From Pseudomonas fluorescens (GTDB lineage: Bacteria; Pseudomonadota; Gammaproteobacteria; Pseudomonadales; Pseudomonadaceae), in the NCBI RefSeq assembly GCF_001902145.1, contig NZ_MRST01000022.1, forward strand, positions 1 to 64,000: a DNA stretch of 64,000 nt, given 5' to 3'. Positions within the stretch are counted from its first letter, which is position 1. Each line of letters begins with the position of its first letter. The translations under genes were made by a program, and so were the position numbers. Positions 1 to 10,091 of the stretch are shown in pieces. The notes beneath the pieces are model-generated. The model was not told the origin of the DNA, searched no databases, and saw only the letters and a program-made list of their open reading frames with translations.

Positions 1-155
1 AACACCTCTTTTTCAACTTCCTTTTGGCTTCGATGAACTGAAGCAACTTGCTGCCGAAAACTTCTTAACTCATTGTTTACCAAGGAGTTTTCCGTTTCGA
101 CTGCGCCGGAAGTGGGGCGAATTATAGGCTTCCAGAATCTGCCGTCAAGGCTTAA
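1..155 (-). promoter_or_regulatory. rRNA operon promoter/leader region (operon lies off the left edge)
   Basis: On the minus strand a strong sigma-70 promoter is visible: TTGACG (143-148), 16-base spacer, TATAAT (121-126). It sits just after the msrQ stop codon. The transcript runs toward base 1, through a small hairpin (27-44, GCTTC/GAAGC arms). The minus strand reaches the edge with GAGGTGTT, which resembles the start of a second promoter (GAGGTGTTGACA) common in front of Pseudomonas rRNA and tRNA operons. No gene is visible in the stretch. That the operon is ribosomal is inferred from this pattern and from gene order around msrPQ in P. aeruginosa; no rRNA base lies in the window. Confidence 0.65.
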
Positions 156-775
156 TTACGCTTTTGTTGCAGAAGGCGCTTTTTTAGCAATAAGGCGAGG
201 GATTCGACGCATTACCGACGGCACCCGCATCAACAGAAGTAGCGCACCTATAGAAGCGTAGATAGCCCACTCCTTCAGATCGGCCCGCACTATCCATAGC
301 ATGTGCAGCAAACCGAGCCCAAGAATCACATAGACCAGACGATGCAGCTTCTTCCAGCGACTCCCCAACCGACGCTGGCTATAGCGGTTCGACGTGACGG
401 CCAATATAAGGAGAGCAACAAACCCCAGCGCCCCCACAATGATGTAGGGCCGCTTGCTCAACTCTACGCCGAGCTGCGACCACTCCAGCCCTAGGACAAA
501 CACGCAATAGGCCGCCAGGTGCAGCACGACATAAGCAAAGCACCACAGCCCCAACTGTCGCCGCACTACTATCCACCCCGCCCAACCGCTCAACTTCTGC
601 AGCGGCGTCATAGCAAGCGTTATCAGCAATAGAATGAGCGTCCCCAAACCCAGGCGATCGACGAGCACCTTGCCTGGATCAGGCCCCAGCGCAGAACTCC
701 ACGCTTCATACAACCAGAGCAATGGCCACACTGCTGCGGCTACAAACACGCCGATGCGCCAGATGGGATAGCGCA

Positions 776-776
<1 letters not shown>
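156..776 (-). CDS. msrQ: MsrQ, haem-binding membrane subunit of the MsrPQ methionine sulfoxide reductase
   Basis: A 206-residue integral membrane protein of the YedZ/MsrQ family. It passes electrons from the respiratory quinone pool through haem to the periplasmic reductase MsrP, which repairs oxidised methionine in envelope proteins. About six hydrophobic segments are seen (near 8-24, 43-58, 75-97, 111-128, 145-162, 170-184). His86, His145 and His158 lie in or beside them and are the candidate haem ligands. The start ATG overlaps the msrP stop by one base (TGATG), so the two are translationally linked. The length is normal for the family. The stop lies only a few bases before the rRNA promoter described at 1-155. 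Confidence 0.93.
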
Positions 777-1789
<1,013 letters not shown>

Positions 1790-1852
1790 GGTAACTCCGC
1801 AGCGTTGGAGAACTGATGCACCAATAGACTGCGGAGTATGGAGGAGATTACA

Positions 1853-2710
1853 TTAAGACAATGTTTTGTCCCGACGCAGACGCAACAAGTACTGAATCGG
1901 GCCAGAAGCGGCGTAGGCCAGGAACGCCAGCAGCAGGATACGCGGTGGATCACTGAACACGACCGCGAACACCAGCACCACCACAAGGATGGCCACGAAA
2001 GGCACGCGTCCCTTGAGGTCAAATTCCTTGAAGCTGTTGTACTTGATATTGCTGACCATCAGCATGCCAGCCGCCGCCACCATCAGGGCAACCAGGAACG
2101 ACATCTTCGACCCCTGAATCCCGTAATCACTGAACGCCCAGACAATACCCGCAACAACACCCGCCGCTGCCGGGCTGGCAAGGCCGATGAAGTAGCGCTT
2201 GTCGGCAGTCCCCACCTGGGTGTTGAAGCGCGCCAGGCGCAAAGCGGCGCCCGCGACATAGATGAAGGCAACCATCCAGCCGACCTTGCCCATGTCACCC
2301 AATGCCCAGGCAAACGCCAGCAGTGCAGGGGCAACACCAAAGGCGACCATGTCCGACAACGAGTCGTACTCGGCGCCGAAGGCACTTTGGGTATTGGTCA
2401 TGCGCGCCACGCGCCCGTCCAGGCCGTCGAGCACCATGGCGACGAAGATTGCGATAGCGGCAAAACCGAAGTATTTGCTGGCACTCGCCGCATCACCCGC
2501 CGCCAGCGCACTCTGGGCACTCATGGAGTTGATGATGGAGTAGAAGCCGGCGAACAGGTTCGCCGTGGTGAACAGGTTAGGCAGCAGATAGATGCCACGA
2601 TGCCGGACCTTGCGGCCTTCGGCGTCATGCCCTTCTTCGACATGTTCATCGATCGGCAGCATGCTTTCGGCGTCGGAAGCCTGGTTTGGCTCTTCGGGAC
2701 GTTCGCTCAT
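1853..2710 (-). CDS. pssA: CDP-diacylglycerol--serine O-phosphatidyltransferase
   Basis: A 285-residue membrane enzyme that makes phosphatidylserine from CDP-diacylglycerol and serine, the committed step to phosphatidylethanolamine. The CDP-alcohol phosphotransferase signature is complete: LDGLDGRVAR at about 94-103, then G112, D116 and D120 in the spacing DGxxAR-x8-GxxxDxxxD. The first 40 residues are acidic and soluble, followed by several membrane segments. This is the CDP-alcohol type, unlike the phospholipase-D-like PssA of E. coli. It follows ilvC on the same strand but is separated from it by a strong terminator (2812-2837), so it probably has its own promoter. Confidence 0.94.
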   Translation of the reverse strand: MSERPEEPNQASDAESMLPIDEHVEEGHDAEGRKVRHRGIYLLPNLFTTANLFAGFYSIINSMSAQSALAAGDAASASKYFGFAAIAIFVAMVLDGLDGRVARMTNTQSAFGAEYDSLSDMVAFGVAPALLAFAWALGDMGKVGWMVAFIYVAGAALRLARFNTQVGTADKRYFIGLASPAAAGVVAGIVWAFSDYGIQGSKMSFLVALMVAAAGMLMVSNIKYNSFKEFDLKGRVPFVAILVVVLVFAVVFSDPPRILLLAFLAYAASGPIQYLLRLRRDKTLS

Positions 2711-2811
2711 GGACTTTACCTTGCAACGGTGTGAAAAAATTCGACAGATACTTGCAGCGAGTGTTCGCCTGCAAACGATGCAGCTTTATACCAGAACCGG
2801 CCCTCCAAACG

Positions 2812-2837
2812 AAAAAACGCGGCCTAAGCCGCGTTTT
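2812..2837 (-). terminator. Intrinsic terminator after ilvC
   Basis: On the minus strand AAAACGCGGC and GCCGCGTTTT form a 10-base-pair stem around a four-base loop, followed by further T residues. It lies 18 bases after the ilvC stop and would end the ilvIHC transcript before pssA. Confidence 0.85.
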
Positions 2838-2854
2838 CCCTTGATACGTACGAC

Positions 2855-3880
<1,026 letters not shown>

Positions 3881-3917
3881 CTATATATCCAGGCCGTAAG
3901 GCCATTCGCTAATTGGG

Positions 3918-4409
3918 TTAGATGCTGAGTACTTTGTCGCCACGGGCAATCCCGGTGACACCACTGCGTACGGTTTCCAGAATCGAGGCCGTCCCGATCG
4001 ACTGGATGAAGCTGTCCAGTTTGTCGCTGGTACCGGTCAGTTGAACGGTATAAACGCTGGCGCTCACATCGACGATCTGCCCGCGATAAATATCGGTAGT
4101 GCGCTTGATCTCGGCACGCTGCGCCCCAGTCGCCTTGACTTTAACAAGCATCAGCTCGCGCTCGATGTGGGCGCTTTCCGACAAGTCGACCAGCTTGACC
4201 ACTTCGATCAGCTTGTTGAGGTTCTTGGTGATCTGCTCGATCACCTCATCGTGGCCTACGGTGGTCAACGTCAGGCGCGACAGGGTCGGGTCTTCGGTCG
4301 GGGCCACGGTCAGGCTTTCGATGTTGTAGTTGCGTTGCGAAAACAGGCCGACAACACGAGACAGAGCGCCGGGTTCGTTCTCCAGAAGCAGGGAGATAAT
4401 ATGCCGCAT
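3918..4409 (-). CDS. ilvH: Acetolactate synthase small (regulatory) subunit
   Basis: A 163-residue regulatory subunit of acetohydroxyacid synthase III, which confers valine feedback inhibition on the IlvI catalytic subunit. The N-terminal ACT domain begins at once (MRHIISLLLENEPGALSRV), and a second ACT-like C-terminal domain follows. I chose the ATG at 4409 over an upstream in-frame codon because homologues start MRHI and it lies two bases after the ilvI stop, which favours coupled translation and fixed stoichiometry. Some annotations use ilvN for this gene. Confidence 0.95.
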   Translation of the reverse strand: MRHIISLLLENEPGALSRVVGLFSQRNYNIESLTVAPTEDPTLSRLTLTTVGHDEVIEQITKNLNKLIEVVKLVDLSESAHIERELMLVKVKATGAQRAEIKRTTDIYRGQIVDVSASVYTVQLTGTSDKLDSFIQSIGTASILETVRSGVTGIARGDKVLSI

Positions 4410-4411
4410 GA

Positions 4412-6136
4412 TTAAGTACGCTCCGTCTTGTTCAGCCACATGTCGCGCATAGAGCCGTCTTTGATCTGCATCGGGTAGACGTGCTCGCTGGTATCCACCT
4501 GAATATCGATGAACACCAGGCGGTCCTTCATGGCGAACGCCTCTTCCATTTTCGGCTTCAGATCTTTCAGATCGTTGATGCGAATGCCGACGTGGCCATA
4601 GGCTTCAACCAATTTGACGAAGTCTGGCAACGATTCCATGTAGGAATGGGAGTGACGGCTACCGTAGCTCATGTCCTGCCATTGACGAACCATGCCCAGT
4701 ACGCCGTTGTTCAAGCAGACGATCTTCACCGGAAGGCCGTACTGCAGGCACGTCGACAGTTCCTGGATGTTCATCTGGATGCTGCCTTCGCCCGTCACAC
4801 AGGCAACGTCGGCATCCGGGAAGCTCAGCTTCACACCCATGGCCGCAGGAAAACCAAAGCCCATCGTGCCCAGGCCACCGGAGTTGATCCAGCGGTTAGG
4901 CTTGTCGAACTTGTAGTACTGCGCCGCGAACATCTGGTGCTGGCCTACGTCAGAGGTCACAAAGGCGTCGCCCTTGGTCACTTCGCACAGGGTTTCGATC
5001 ACGGTTTGCGGCTTGATGATGCTGCCGTCGCCCTTGTCATAAGGGAACAGGCCGCGATCACCGCGCCATTCGTCGATCTGCTTCCACCAGCTGGCAACGG
5101 ATTCCTTGTTCGGCGTTTCGCCGATGTCCTTGAGTGCAGCGACCATTTCGGTCAGTACGCTTTCTACAGGACCCACGATTGGCACATCGGCCTTGATGGT
5201 CTTGGAGATGGACGCCGGGTCTATGTCGATGTGGATGATCTTGGCATTCGGGCAGAATTTGCTCGCGCCGTTGATCACTCGATCATCGAACCGCGCGCCC
5301 ACGGCCAGGATCACGTCGGCGTGGTGCATGGTGAGGTTGGCGGTGTAGCTGCCGTGCATACCGAGCATGCCGACGAACTGACGATCCGAACCCGGGAATG
5401 CGCCGAGACCCATCAGGGTGTTGGTCACCGGCAGGTTGAGCAACTTGGCCAGTTCGGTCAACGGAGCGGAACCGCCGCCCAGAATCACCCCACCGCCGGA
5501 GTACAGCACAGGACGCTTGGCCGCCAGGAGCATTTCTGCTGCCTTGCGGATTTGCCCCGAGTGCCCACGTACGGCCGGGCTGTAGGAACGCAGCTTGGCT
5601 TTTTTCGGGAAGACGTATTCGAACTTCTCGGCCGGGTTGGTCATGTCTTTCGGGATATCGACCACTACCGGGCCCGGGCGACCGGACTGGGCGAGGTAGA
5701 ACGCCTTTTTCATGACATCCGGGATTTCCGAGGGATGCTTGATCATGAAGCTGTGTTTCACGATCGGCCGGGAAATACCGATCATGTCGGTTTCCTGGAA
5801 TGCATCGGTGCCGACCATGGTGCTAGGCACCTGGCCAGAAATGATCACCATCGGAATGGAGTCCATATAGGCAGTCGCGATGCCGGTAATGGCATTGGTT
5901 GCGCCTGGGCCGGACGTTACCAGTACCACGCCGGCTTTACCGGTGGCACGGGCGTAACCGTCAGCCATATGGGTCGCGGCCTGTTCGTGGCGAACCAGGA
6001 TGTGGGTAACAGCCGGTTCCTTGAACAGTGCGTCGTAGACATGCAGCAGAGCACCACCTGGGTACCCGTAGATATAGTCGACGCCTTCGTCACGCAAAAA
6101 GCGGACGAGCATCTCACCGCCAGATAAAAGCTCCAC
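4412..6136 (-). CDS. ilvI: Acetolactate synthase large (catalytic) subunit, GTG start
   Basis: A 574-residue thiamine-diphosphate enzyme that condenses pyruvate with pyruvate or 2-oxobutyrate, the first common step of branched-chain amino acid synthesis. Glu51 in [14 protein letters not shown] is the cofactor-activating glutamate. The C-terminal diphosphate site is GEGS plus the NN pair in [10 protein letters not shown]. The GTG at 6136 is preceded by GAGGTG seven bases upstream and gives the 574-residue form typical of pseudomonads. An upstream in-frame ATG (6208) would add 24 unconserved residues and is rejected. It is the first gene of ilvIHC; the 5' leader of about 260 bases contains hairpins and a small reading frame. 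Confidence 0.95.
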   Translation of the reverse strand: MELLSGGEMLVRFLRDEGVDYIYGYPGGALLHVYDALFKEPAVTHILVRHEQAATHMADGYARATGKAGVVLVTSGPGATNAITGIATAYMDSIPMVIISGQVPSTMVGTDAFQETDMIGISRPIVKHSFMIKHPSEIPDVMKKAFYLAQSGRPGPVVVDIPKDMTNPAEKFEYVFPKKAKLRSYSPAVRGHSGQIRKAAEMLLAAKRPVLYSGGGVILGGGSAPLTELAKLLNLPVTNTLMGLGAFPGSDRQFVGMLGMHGSYTANLTMHHADVILAVGARFDDRVINGASKFCPNAKIIHIDIDPASISKTIKADVPIVGPVESVLTEMVAALKDIGETPNKESVASWWKQIDEWRGDRGLFPYDKGDGSIIKPQTVIETLCEVTKGDAFVTSDVGQHQMFAAQYYKFDKPNRWINSGGLGTMGFGFPAAMGVKLSFPDADVACVTGEGSIQMNIQELSTCLQYGLPVKIVCLNNGVLGMVRQWQDMSYGSRHSHSYMESLPDFVKLVEAYGHVGIRINDLKDLKPKMEEAFAMKDRLVFIDIQVDTSEHVYPMQIKDGSMRDMWLNKTERT

Positions 6137-6163
6137 GTTGTTCACCTCTAAAACGCCAGAATA

Positions 6164-6185
6164 CCGTCCGTTAAAAAACAGACGG
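6164..6185 (-). promoter_or_regulatory. Hairpin in the ilvI leader just upstream of the ribosome-binding site
   Basis: On the minus strand CCGTCTGTT pairs with AACGGACGG across a TTTT loop: nine pairs, one of them G-U. It ends 27 bases before the GTG of ilvI. There is no T-run directly after it, so it is not a classical terminator; it could be part of an attenuation or translational switch. Confidence 0.4.
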
Positions 6186-6235
6186 GTCTTAATAGGTTTA
6201 CTTCTCAACAGAGCATGAGCGACGGTGGTCGCCGA

Positions 6236-6352
6236 CTACGTCAGCACTGACTGAGCAAGTATTGGGATCGTCCCAAGTGTTGCGGGCTTTTCCCACCCAG
6301 CGCGAGGTAACGCGTTGCGGGTGTTACAGGTCGGCGCGGATGTGCGCCTCAT
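6236..6352 (-). CDS. Candidate leader peptide of ilvIHC (38 codons)
   Basis: A small ATG-initiated reading frame lies between the candidate promoter and ilvI. Its last third reads TLGTIPILAQSVLT, with six Leu/Ile/Val codons in 13, which is suggestive of a branched-chain attenuation peptide, though less extreme than enteric IlvL or IvbL. A six-pair hairpin (6262-6276, TTGGGA/TCCCAA) lies within the coding part. The ribosome-binding site is weak. It may be a chance frame; I have no homologue in mind. Confidence 0.3.
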   Translation of the reverse strand: MRRTSAPTCNTRNALPRAGWEKPATLGTIPILAQSVLT

Positions 6353-6402
6353 GATCTGCTGAGCGGGCCTGCTTCTGGCAGTCCCGATACAGCGGACTTT
6401 GG

Positions 6403-6431
6403 ATTCTTCTGTTTCACGCCCTTCAAGTCAA
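6403..6431 (-). promoter_or_regulatory. Candidate sigma-70 promoter of ilvIHC
   Basis: TTGACT (6426-6431) and AAGAAT (6403-6408) are separated by 17 bases on the minus strand. The -35 is good and the -10 weak. It would give a leader of about 260 bases before ilvI that includes the small reading frame and hairpins. The stretch 6137-6568 between ilvI and yqcC holds only these elements and the 6541-6561 hairpin. Confidence 0.45.
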
Positions 6432-6540
6432 GCAATAATTGCGCTTTTTTCCAACTAAGCGCATGAGAACGCAGAAGAAAGGGCTTTGAGGAGGGATAAA
6501 ACTCGCCTGAATGTCGTCAAGCGGTAGAAATGTGCGCAAG

Positions 6541-6561
6541 ACTGCCGGAAAAACCGGCAGT
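6541..6561 (-). terminator. Hairpin after yqcC, probable terminator
   Basis: ACTGCCGG and CCGGCAGT flank a five-base loop that is all T on the minus strand, eight bases past the yqcC stop. No long T-run follows, so strength is uncertain. Confidence 0.5.
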
Positions 6562-6568
6562 CAGGCAA

Positions 6569-6898
6569 TTAACGAGCGTCGGCGATCAATTGATCGAACT
6601 TTTTCAGCGCGTTACGCAAGCCAAGGCTCTCCAACGGCCGGTCGGCGTAGACCATCTCGGCCATTTCCAGGATCCCCGACGCGTTCGGCAAGGGCAGGTC
6701 CTTTTCCAGGATCTGCTTCATACGCGCGAGGAAGATCCATTGCAGCCACTGGTGGAAGTCCAGGGTATCGACGGAAAAGGGCTCGACACTGCTGAGGGCT
6801 TCAACACTGGGGGATACTTCATCCCACCAGCCCTGCACGCGCAGTTCGCGCTCGATCAGCAATAACTGCTCGGCAATCGCGGGAAAACGCGCATCCAT
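6569..6898 (-). CDS. YqcC family protein (DUF446)
   Basis: A 109-residue soluble protein of the YqcC/DUF446 family. The family is helical and of unknown biochemical role; in many gammaproteobacteria it neighbours tRNA-modification genes, but here it follows a TPR lipoprotein and PBP1b. Recognisable features are the tryptophan-rich middle (QGWWDE, FHQWLQWIFLARM) and a C-terminal helix ending LKKFDQLIADAR. The ATG overlaps the stop of the upstream lipoprotein gene by one base, so mrcB, the lipoprotein gene and this gene are probably one transcript. Confidence 0.85.
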   Translation of the reverse strand: MDARFPAIAEQLLLIERELRVQGWWDEVSPSVEALSSVEPFSVDTLDFHQWLQWIFLARMKQILEKDLPLPNASGILEMAEMVYADRPLESLGLRNALKKFDQLIADAR

Positions 6899-7632
6899 CA
6901 GAGGCTGACCTTGGCTTTTTGCCGCGCCTGGGCAGCACCCGCGGCATCCCCTTGGGCGGCACGTGCATCACCGATCAAGGCCCACAGGCTGGCTTGCAGG
7001 TCTGGACGGCCATTGGCCAGAGTGAGACCGCGACGAGCGAACTGCTCCGCTTGGGGCGCATCGCCTTGGGCCATGCGCACCTGGGCCAGTCGATACAGCA
7101 CTTGCGGCTCACGCGGAGCCACGCGCTGGGCACGCTCAAGGCTCGACGAGGCGCCGTTCAAGTCGCCACCGGCCTGCTGCTGCTGAGCGGTGGTGAGCAG
7201 CGCCAGCACCGGGCCATCCAGTTGTTCGTCAGCCGACAGCCCACCGCCACTTGACGCCGACGGAATACCGCTCGGCGTGGAAGGCATGTTGTAGGTGCCC
7301 TGGTTGATCGGCGCAGTTTGAATCGGCGCAGCATTTGCGGGCCCGGCAGTGCTCGGCCCCGGTGTCCATGGCTCGGCACTGATGGGCGCCGAGGTCGCCG
7401 CGCCACTGCCGGGCACCATGACGACCACGCCCGAATCCTGAGGTATCGCCTGGGGTGCCGCTTGGGCAGGCCGCTTGACCACGGTCTGACGGAAGCCGCC
7501 ATTGGCCGAAATGCGGTCGTTGTTGGAGACGGACGTGCTTGCGTCCACCACGGGAATAGAGCCGCGCTGCACGCTGGAGCAACCGCCGAGCAAAGCCAGA
7601 GCCGCAATCGCTGGAATCCACAACTTGTTCAC
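6898..7632 (-). CDS. Tetratricopeptide-repeat lipoprotein downstream of PBP1b
   Basis: A 244-residue predicted lipoprotein. The signal peptide MNKLWIPAIAALALLGGC ends in a lipobox (LLGGC, Cys18). A low-complexity Pro/Ala/Gly linker covers about 50-130. The C-terminal 100 residues are helical repeats of TPR type (LERAQRVAPREPQVLYRLAQ, then AEQFARRGLTLANGRPDLQ). Position right after mrcB (16 bases) suggests an envelope role, possibly with the peptidoglycan synthase in the manner of outer-membrane activators such as LpoB. That function is inferred from location only; LpoB itself is not TPR-based. Confidence 0.82.
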   Translation of the reverse strand: MNKLWIPAIAALALLGGCSSVQRGSIPVVDASTSVSNNDRISANGGFRQTVVKRPAQAAPQAIPQDSGVVVMVPGSGAATSAPISAEPWTPGPSTAGPANAAPIQTAPINQGTYNMPSTPSGIPSASSGGGLSADEQLDGPVLALLTTAQQQQAGGDLNGASSSLERAQRVAPREPQVLYRLAQVRMAQGDAPQAEQFARRGLTLANGRPDLQASLWALIGDARAAQGDAAGAAQARQKAKVSL

Positions 7633-7648
7633 TTGAAACCCTCTTTGC

Positions 7649-9973
7649 TTAATTCATCCAGCCCTTGACCCAATCCATCACCGATTCCGCGTCAGCAGGA
7701 ATACTGCCACCGCACGCGGGGCCGGGTGGTGGTTCGCTGCCGCGAATATACGGCATCTGCACCGCGCCCGGGCAGTTGGCGTCGGAACCTTGGCCCGTAT
7801 GTGGATCAATCCAGGCCTGCACGATATTGTCCGGCTGCGGCATGTTGAGCGGCAACGGATCCGCCTTGCGCATGAAACTGGTCCATACCTGCAGCGCGCC
7901 GGTGGCACCGGTGAACGGCGTCTTGCCATTGTCGTCGCGCCCCAGCCATACCACGGCCAGTACATCCTGGCCGAACCCTGCGAACCAGCTGTCACGGGAG
8001 TCGTTACTGGTACCGGTCTTGCCCGCCAGGGTCAGGTTGGACGGCAGCACGCTGTAGACCGAACGCCCTGTACCCTCGCGCATCACGCGCTGCATGGCGT
8101 TCTGGATCAGGTAAATGGAGCCCGCATCGAAGCGCTGCTGAATCTGGAACGGGTAGCGCTTGAGCGGTTCGCCATCGGCGGTCAGCACACTGCGAATACC
8201 GCGCATCGGTGTATTGAAACCACCATTGGCCAGGGTCTGGTACATGGTGGTCACTTCCATCGGCGTCATGGCCGCAGCGCCCAGGAGCATGGACGGGAAC
8301 GCAGGGAATTCACGTTCGATCCCCAGTCGCGCCAGGGTCTTCAGCACGTTCGGCACACCCACTTCAAGCCCCAGACGCGAGGTCGAAATGTTGTAGGAAT
8401 GCGCCAATCCTTGATACAGAAACACCGTGCCATGGGAGCGGCGGTCGAAGTTCTTCGGAGTCCACACCTGGCCATCCGCGCCTTTGATCGACAGTGGGTC
8501 ATCGGACAGCCAACTGGTCAGCGTGTACTTGCTGGGTTTTTCCAGTGCCGTGAGATAAACCGCGGGCTTGACCAGCGAGCCAATCGGCCGCACGGCATCC
8601 AGTGCGCGGTTGAAGCCGGCGAAACTGGCCTGGCGGCTGCCGATCATGGCCTGGACTTCGCCGGTTTCCGGGTTGGTCACGACCATGGCGGCCTCGACTT
8701 CATCCGAGCCTTTACGGCCAGTCAGGCGCTTGAAGGTGTCGTTGACCGACGCTTCGGCCTTCATCTGCAGGATGGGATCGAAGCTGGTGAAGATCCGCAG
8801 GCCCTCTTCGGTCAAGTCTTCGTCGCGGTAGTCCTCGCGCAGTTGGCGCTTGACCAGGTCGATAAAACCAGGGAATGAGCTATCGGCCAGCTTGCCGCGG
8901 GTGGTCACGCCCAGTGGCATTTTTTTCGCAGCGGCCACCTGTTCAGCGGTGGCGACGCCCTGCTGCTCCAGAACATCGAGCACCAGGTTGCGACGTTCGA
9001 GTGCGCGTTCCGGGTTGCGGCGCGGGTTGTAATAGGACGGGCCCTTGACCATCCCCACCAGCAACGCGACCTGATGCAATTTCAATTCGGACAACGGCTG
9101 CCCGAAGAAGAACTGGCTGGCCAGGCCGAAACCGTGCACGGCGCGCTGGCCATCCTGACCGACGAATACCTCGTTGAGGTAAGCCTCGAGGATTTCCTGC
9201 TTGCTGTAATGCAGCTCCAGCAACATCGCCATCATGGCTTCGGTGAGTTTACGGGTCAGGCTGCGCTCGTTGGTCAGGTAGAAGTTCTTGACCAGTTGCT
9301 GGGTCAGCGTACTGCCGCCCTGGGTCATCTTGCCGCCTGAGGTGTTGACCCAAATAGCGCGGGCAATCGACTTCGGCGAGACACCCCAGTGGCTATAGAA
9401 ATCGCGGTCTTCGACAGCGACCAGGGTTTCCAGCAGATACGGTGGTACCTGATCGAGCTTGATCAGGATGCGATCTTCAAGGTTCTTCGGGTAAATACCG
9501 CCGATCAGCAACGGTTCGAGACGCACCACCGGCAGCTTGGAGCCATTGAGCGAAGACAGCTCAGCCACATAGTCGCCAGAGAAACGCACGCGCACCGGCT
9601 GGGCTTTTTCCAGGCCTTCGTAGAACTGGAAGCCACGGGTGTTCAGGTCGACGGTATTACCGCTGACCGCCGCAGCGCCAGGGCCATTGCTCACGGGTTC
9701 GCGGCGGTAGCCCAGCGCATCGAGCTCGGTAAGGAAGTCTTCCTTGCTCAGCTTCTGGCCAGAGAACAGCTCCAGCGGGCGTGCATACACCTTGGCCGGA
9801 ATCGTCCAGCGCTTGCCGGAGAATTTTTCCTGCACCACGGCATCGAGGTACACCGCAAGACCGGCGACCGCCACAAGGCCCACCAGGCCAAGCTTGATCA
9901 CCCAGCCCAGCCAAGGGCGCGGGCCGCGGGAAGGAGGTTTTTTACGGGAACGGGGAGATCGGGTTCGAGTCAT
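7649..9973 (-). CDS. mrcB: Penicillin-binding protein 1B, bifunctional glycosyltransferase/transpeptidase
   Basis: A 774-residue class A penicillin-binding protein that polymerises and cross-links peptidoglycan. A short basic cytoplasmic tail (RTRSPRSRKKPP) precedes a membrane anchor at about 24-46. The UB2H-like region comes next, then the GT51 domain with catalytic Glu in EDRDFYSHWGV (about 190) and QGGSTLTQQLVKN. The transpeptidase has GSLVKP (nucleophile Ser), SYN and KTGTS. No Shine-Dalgarno sequence precedes the ATG, and a TATAAT lies only nine bases upstream (9982-9987), so initiation may be nearly leaderless. It is first in a probable operon with the lipoprotein and yqcC genes. Confidence 0.96.
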   Translation of the reverse strand: MTRTRSPRSRKKPPSRGPRPWLGWVIKLGLVGLVAVAGLAVYLDAVVQEKFSGKRWTIPAKVYARPLELFSGQKLSKEDFLTELDALGYRREPVSNGPGAAAVSGNTVDLNTRGFQFYEGLEKAQPVRVRFSGDYVAELSSLNGSKLPVVRLEPLLIGGIYPKNLEDRILIKLDQVPPYLLETLVAVEDRDFYSHWGVSPKSIARAIWVNTSGGKMTQGGSTLTQQLVKNFYLTNERSLTRKLTEAMMAMLLELHYSKQEILEAYLNEVFVGQDGQRAVHGFGLASQFFFGQPLSELKLHQVALLVGMVKGPSYYNPRRNPERALERRNLVLDVLEQQGVATAEQVAAAKKMPLGVTTRGKLADSSFPGFIDLVKRQLREDYRDEDLTEEGLRIFTSFDPILQMKAEASVNDTFKRLTGRKGSDEVEAAMVVTNPETGEVQAMIGSRQASFAGFNRALDAVRPIGSLVKPAVYLTALEKPSKYTLTSWLSDDPLSIKGADGQVWTPKNFDRRSHGTVFLYQGLAHSYNISTSRLGLEVGVPNVLKTLARLGIEREFPAFPSMLLGAAAMTPMEVTTMYQTLANGGFNTPMRGIRSVLTADGEPLKRYPFQIQQRFDAGSIYLIQNAMQRVMREGTGRSVYSVLPSNLTLAGKTGTSNDSRDSWFAGFGQDVLAVVWLGRDDNGKTPFTGATGALQVWTSFMRKADPLPLNMPQPDNIVQAWIDPHTGQGSDANCPGAVQMPYIRGSEPPPGPACGGSIPADAESVMDWVKGWMN

Positions 9974-10091
9974 GGCGGCGGATTATACGCACTTTATTGA
10001 TGATCAACATGAGCCGGACAGCGGTTTGCACGACTGGCATCAGCAGCCATAATGCCCACCATGATTTTCCCCAGACTTTGAAGGATCGCCC

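Noticed and set aside
73..261. A 62-codon plus-strand frame at the left edge
   Set aside because: It overlaps the msrQ end and an rRNA-type promoter on the other strand; no homology recognised.
6137..6208. The 24 extra N-terminal codons of the ilvI frame from ATG 6208
   Set aside because: The GTG at 6136 has a much better ribosome-binding site and gives the conserved length; the extension includes a nine-pair hairpin.
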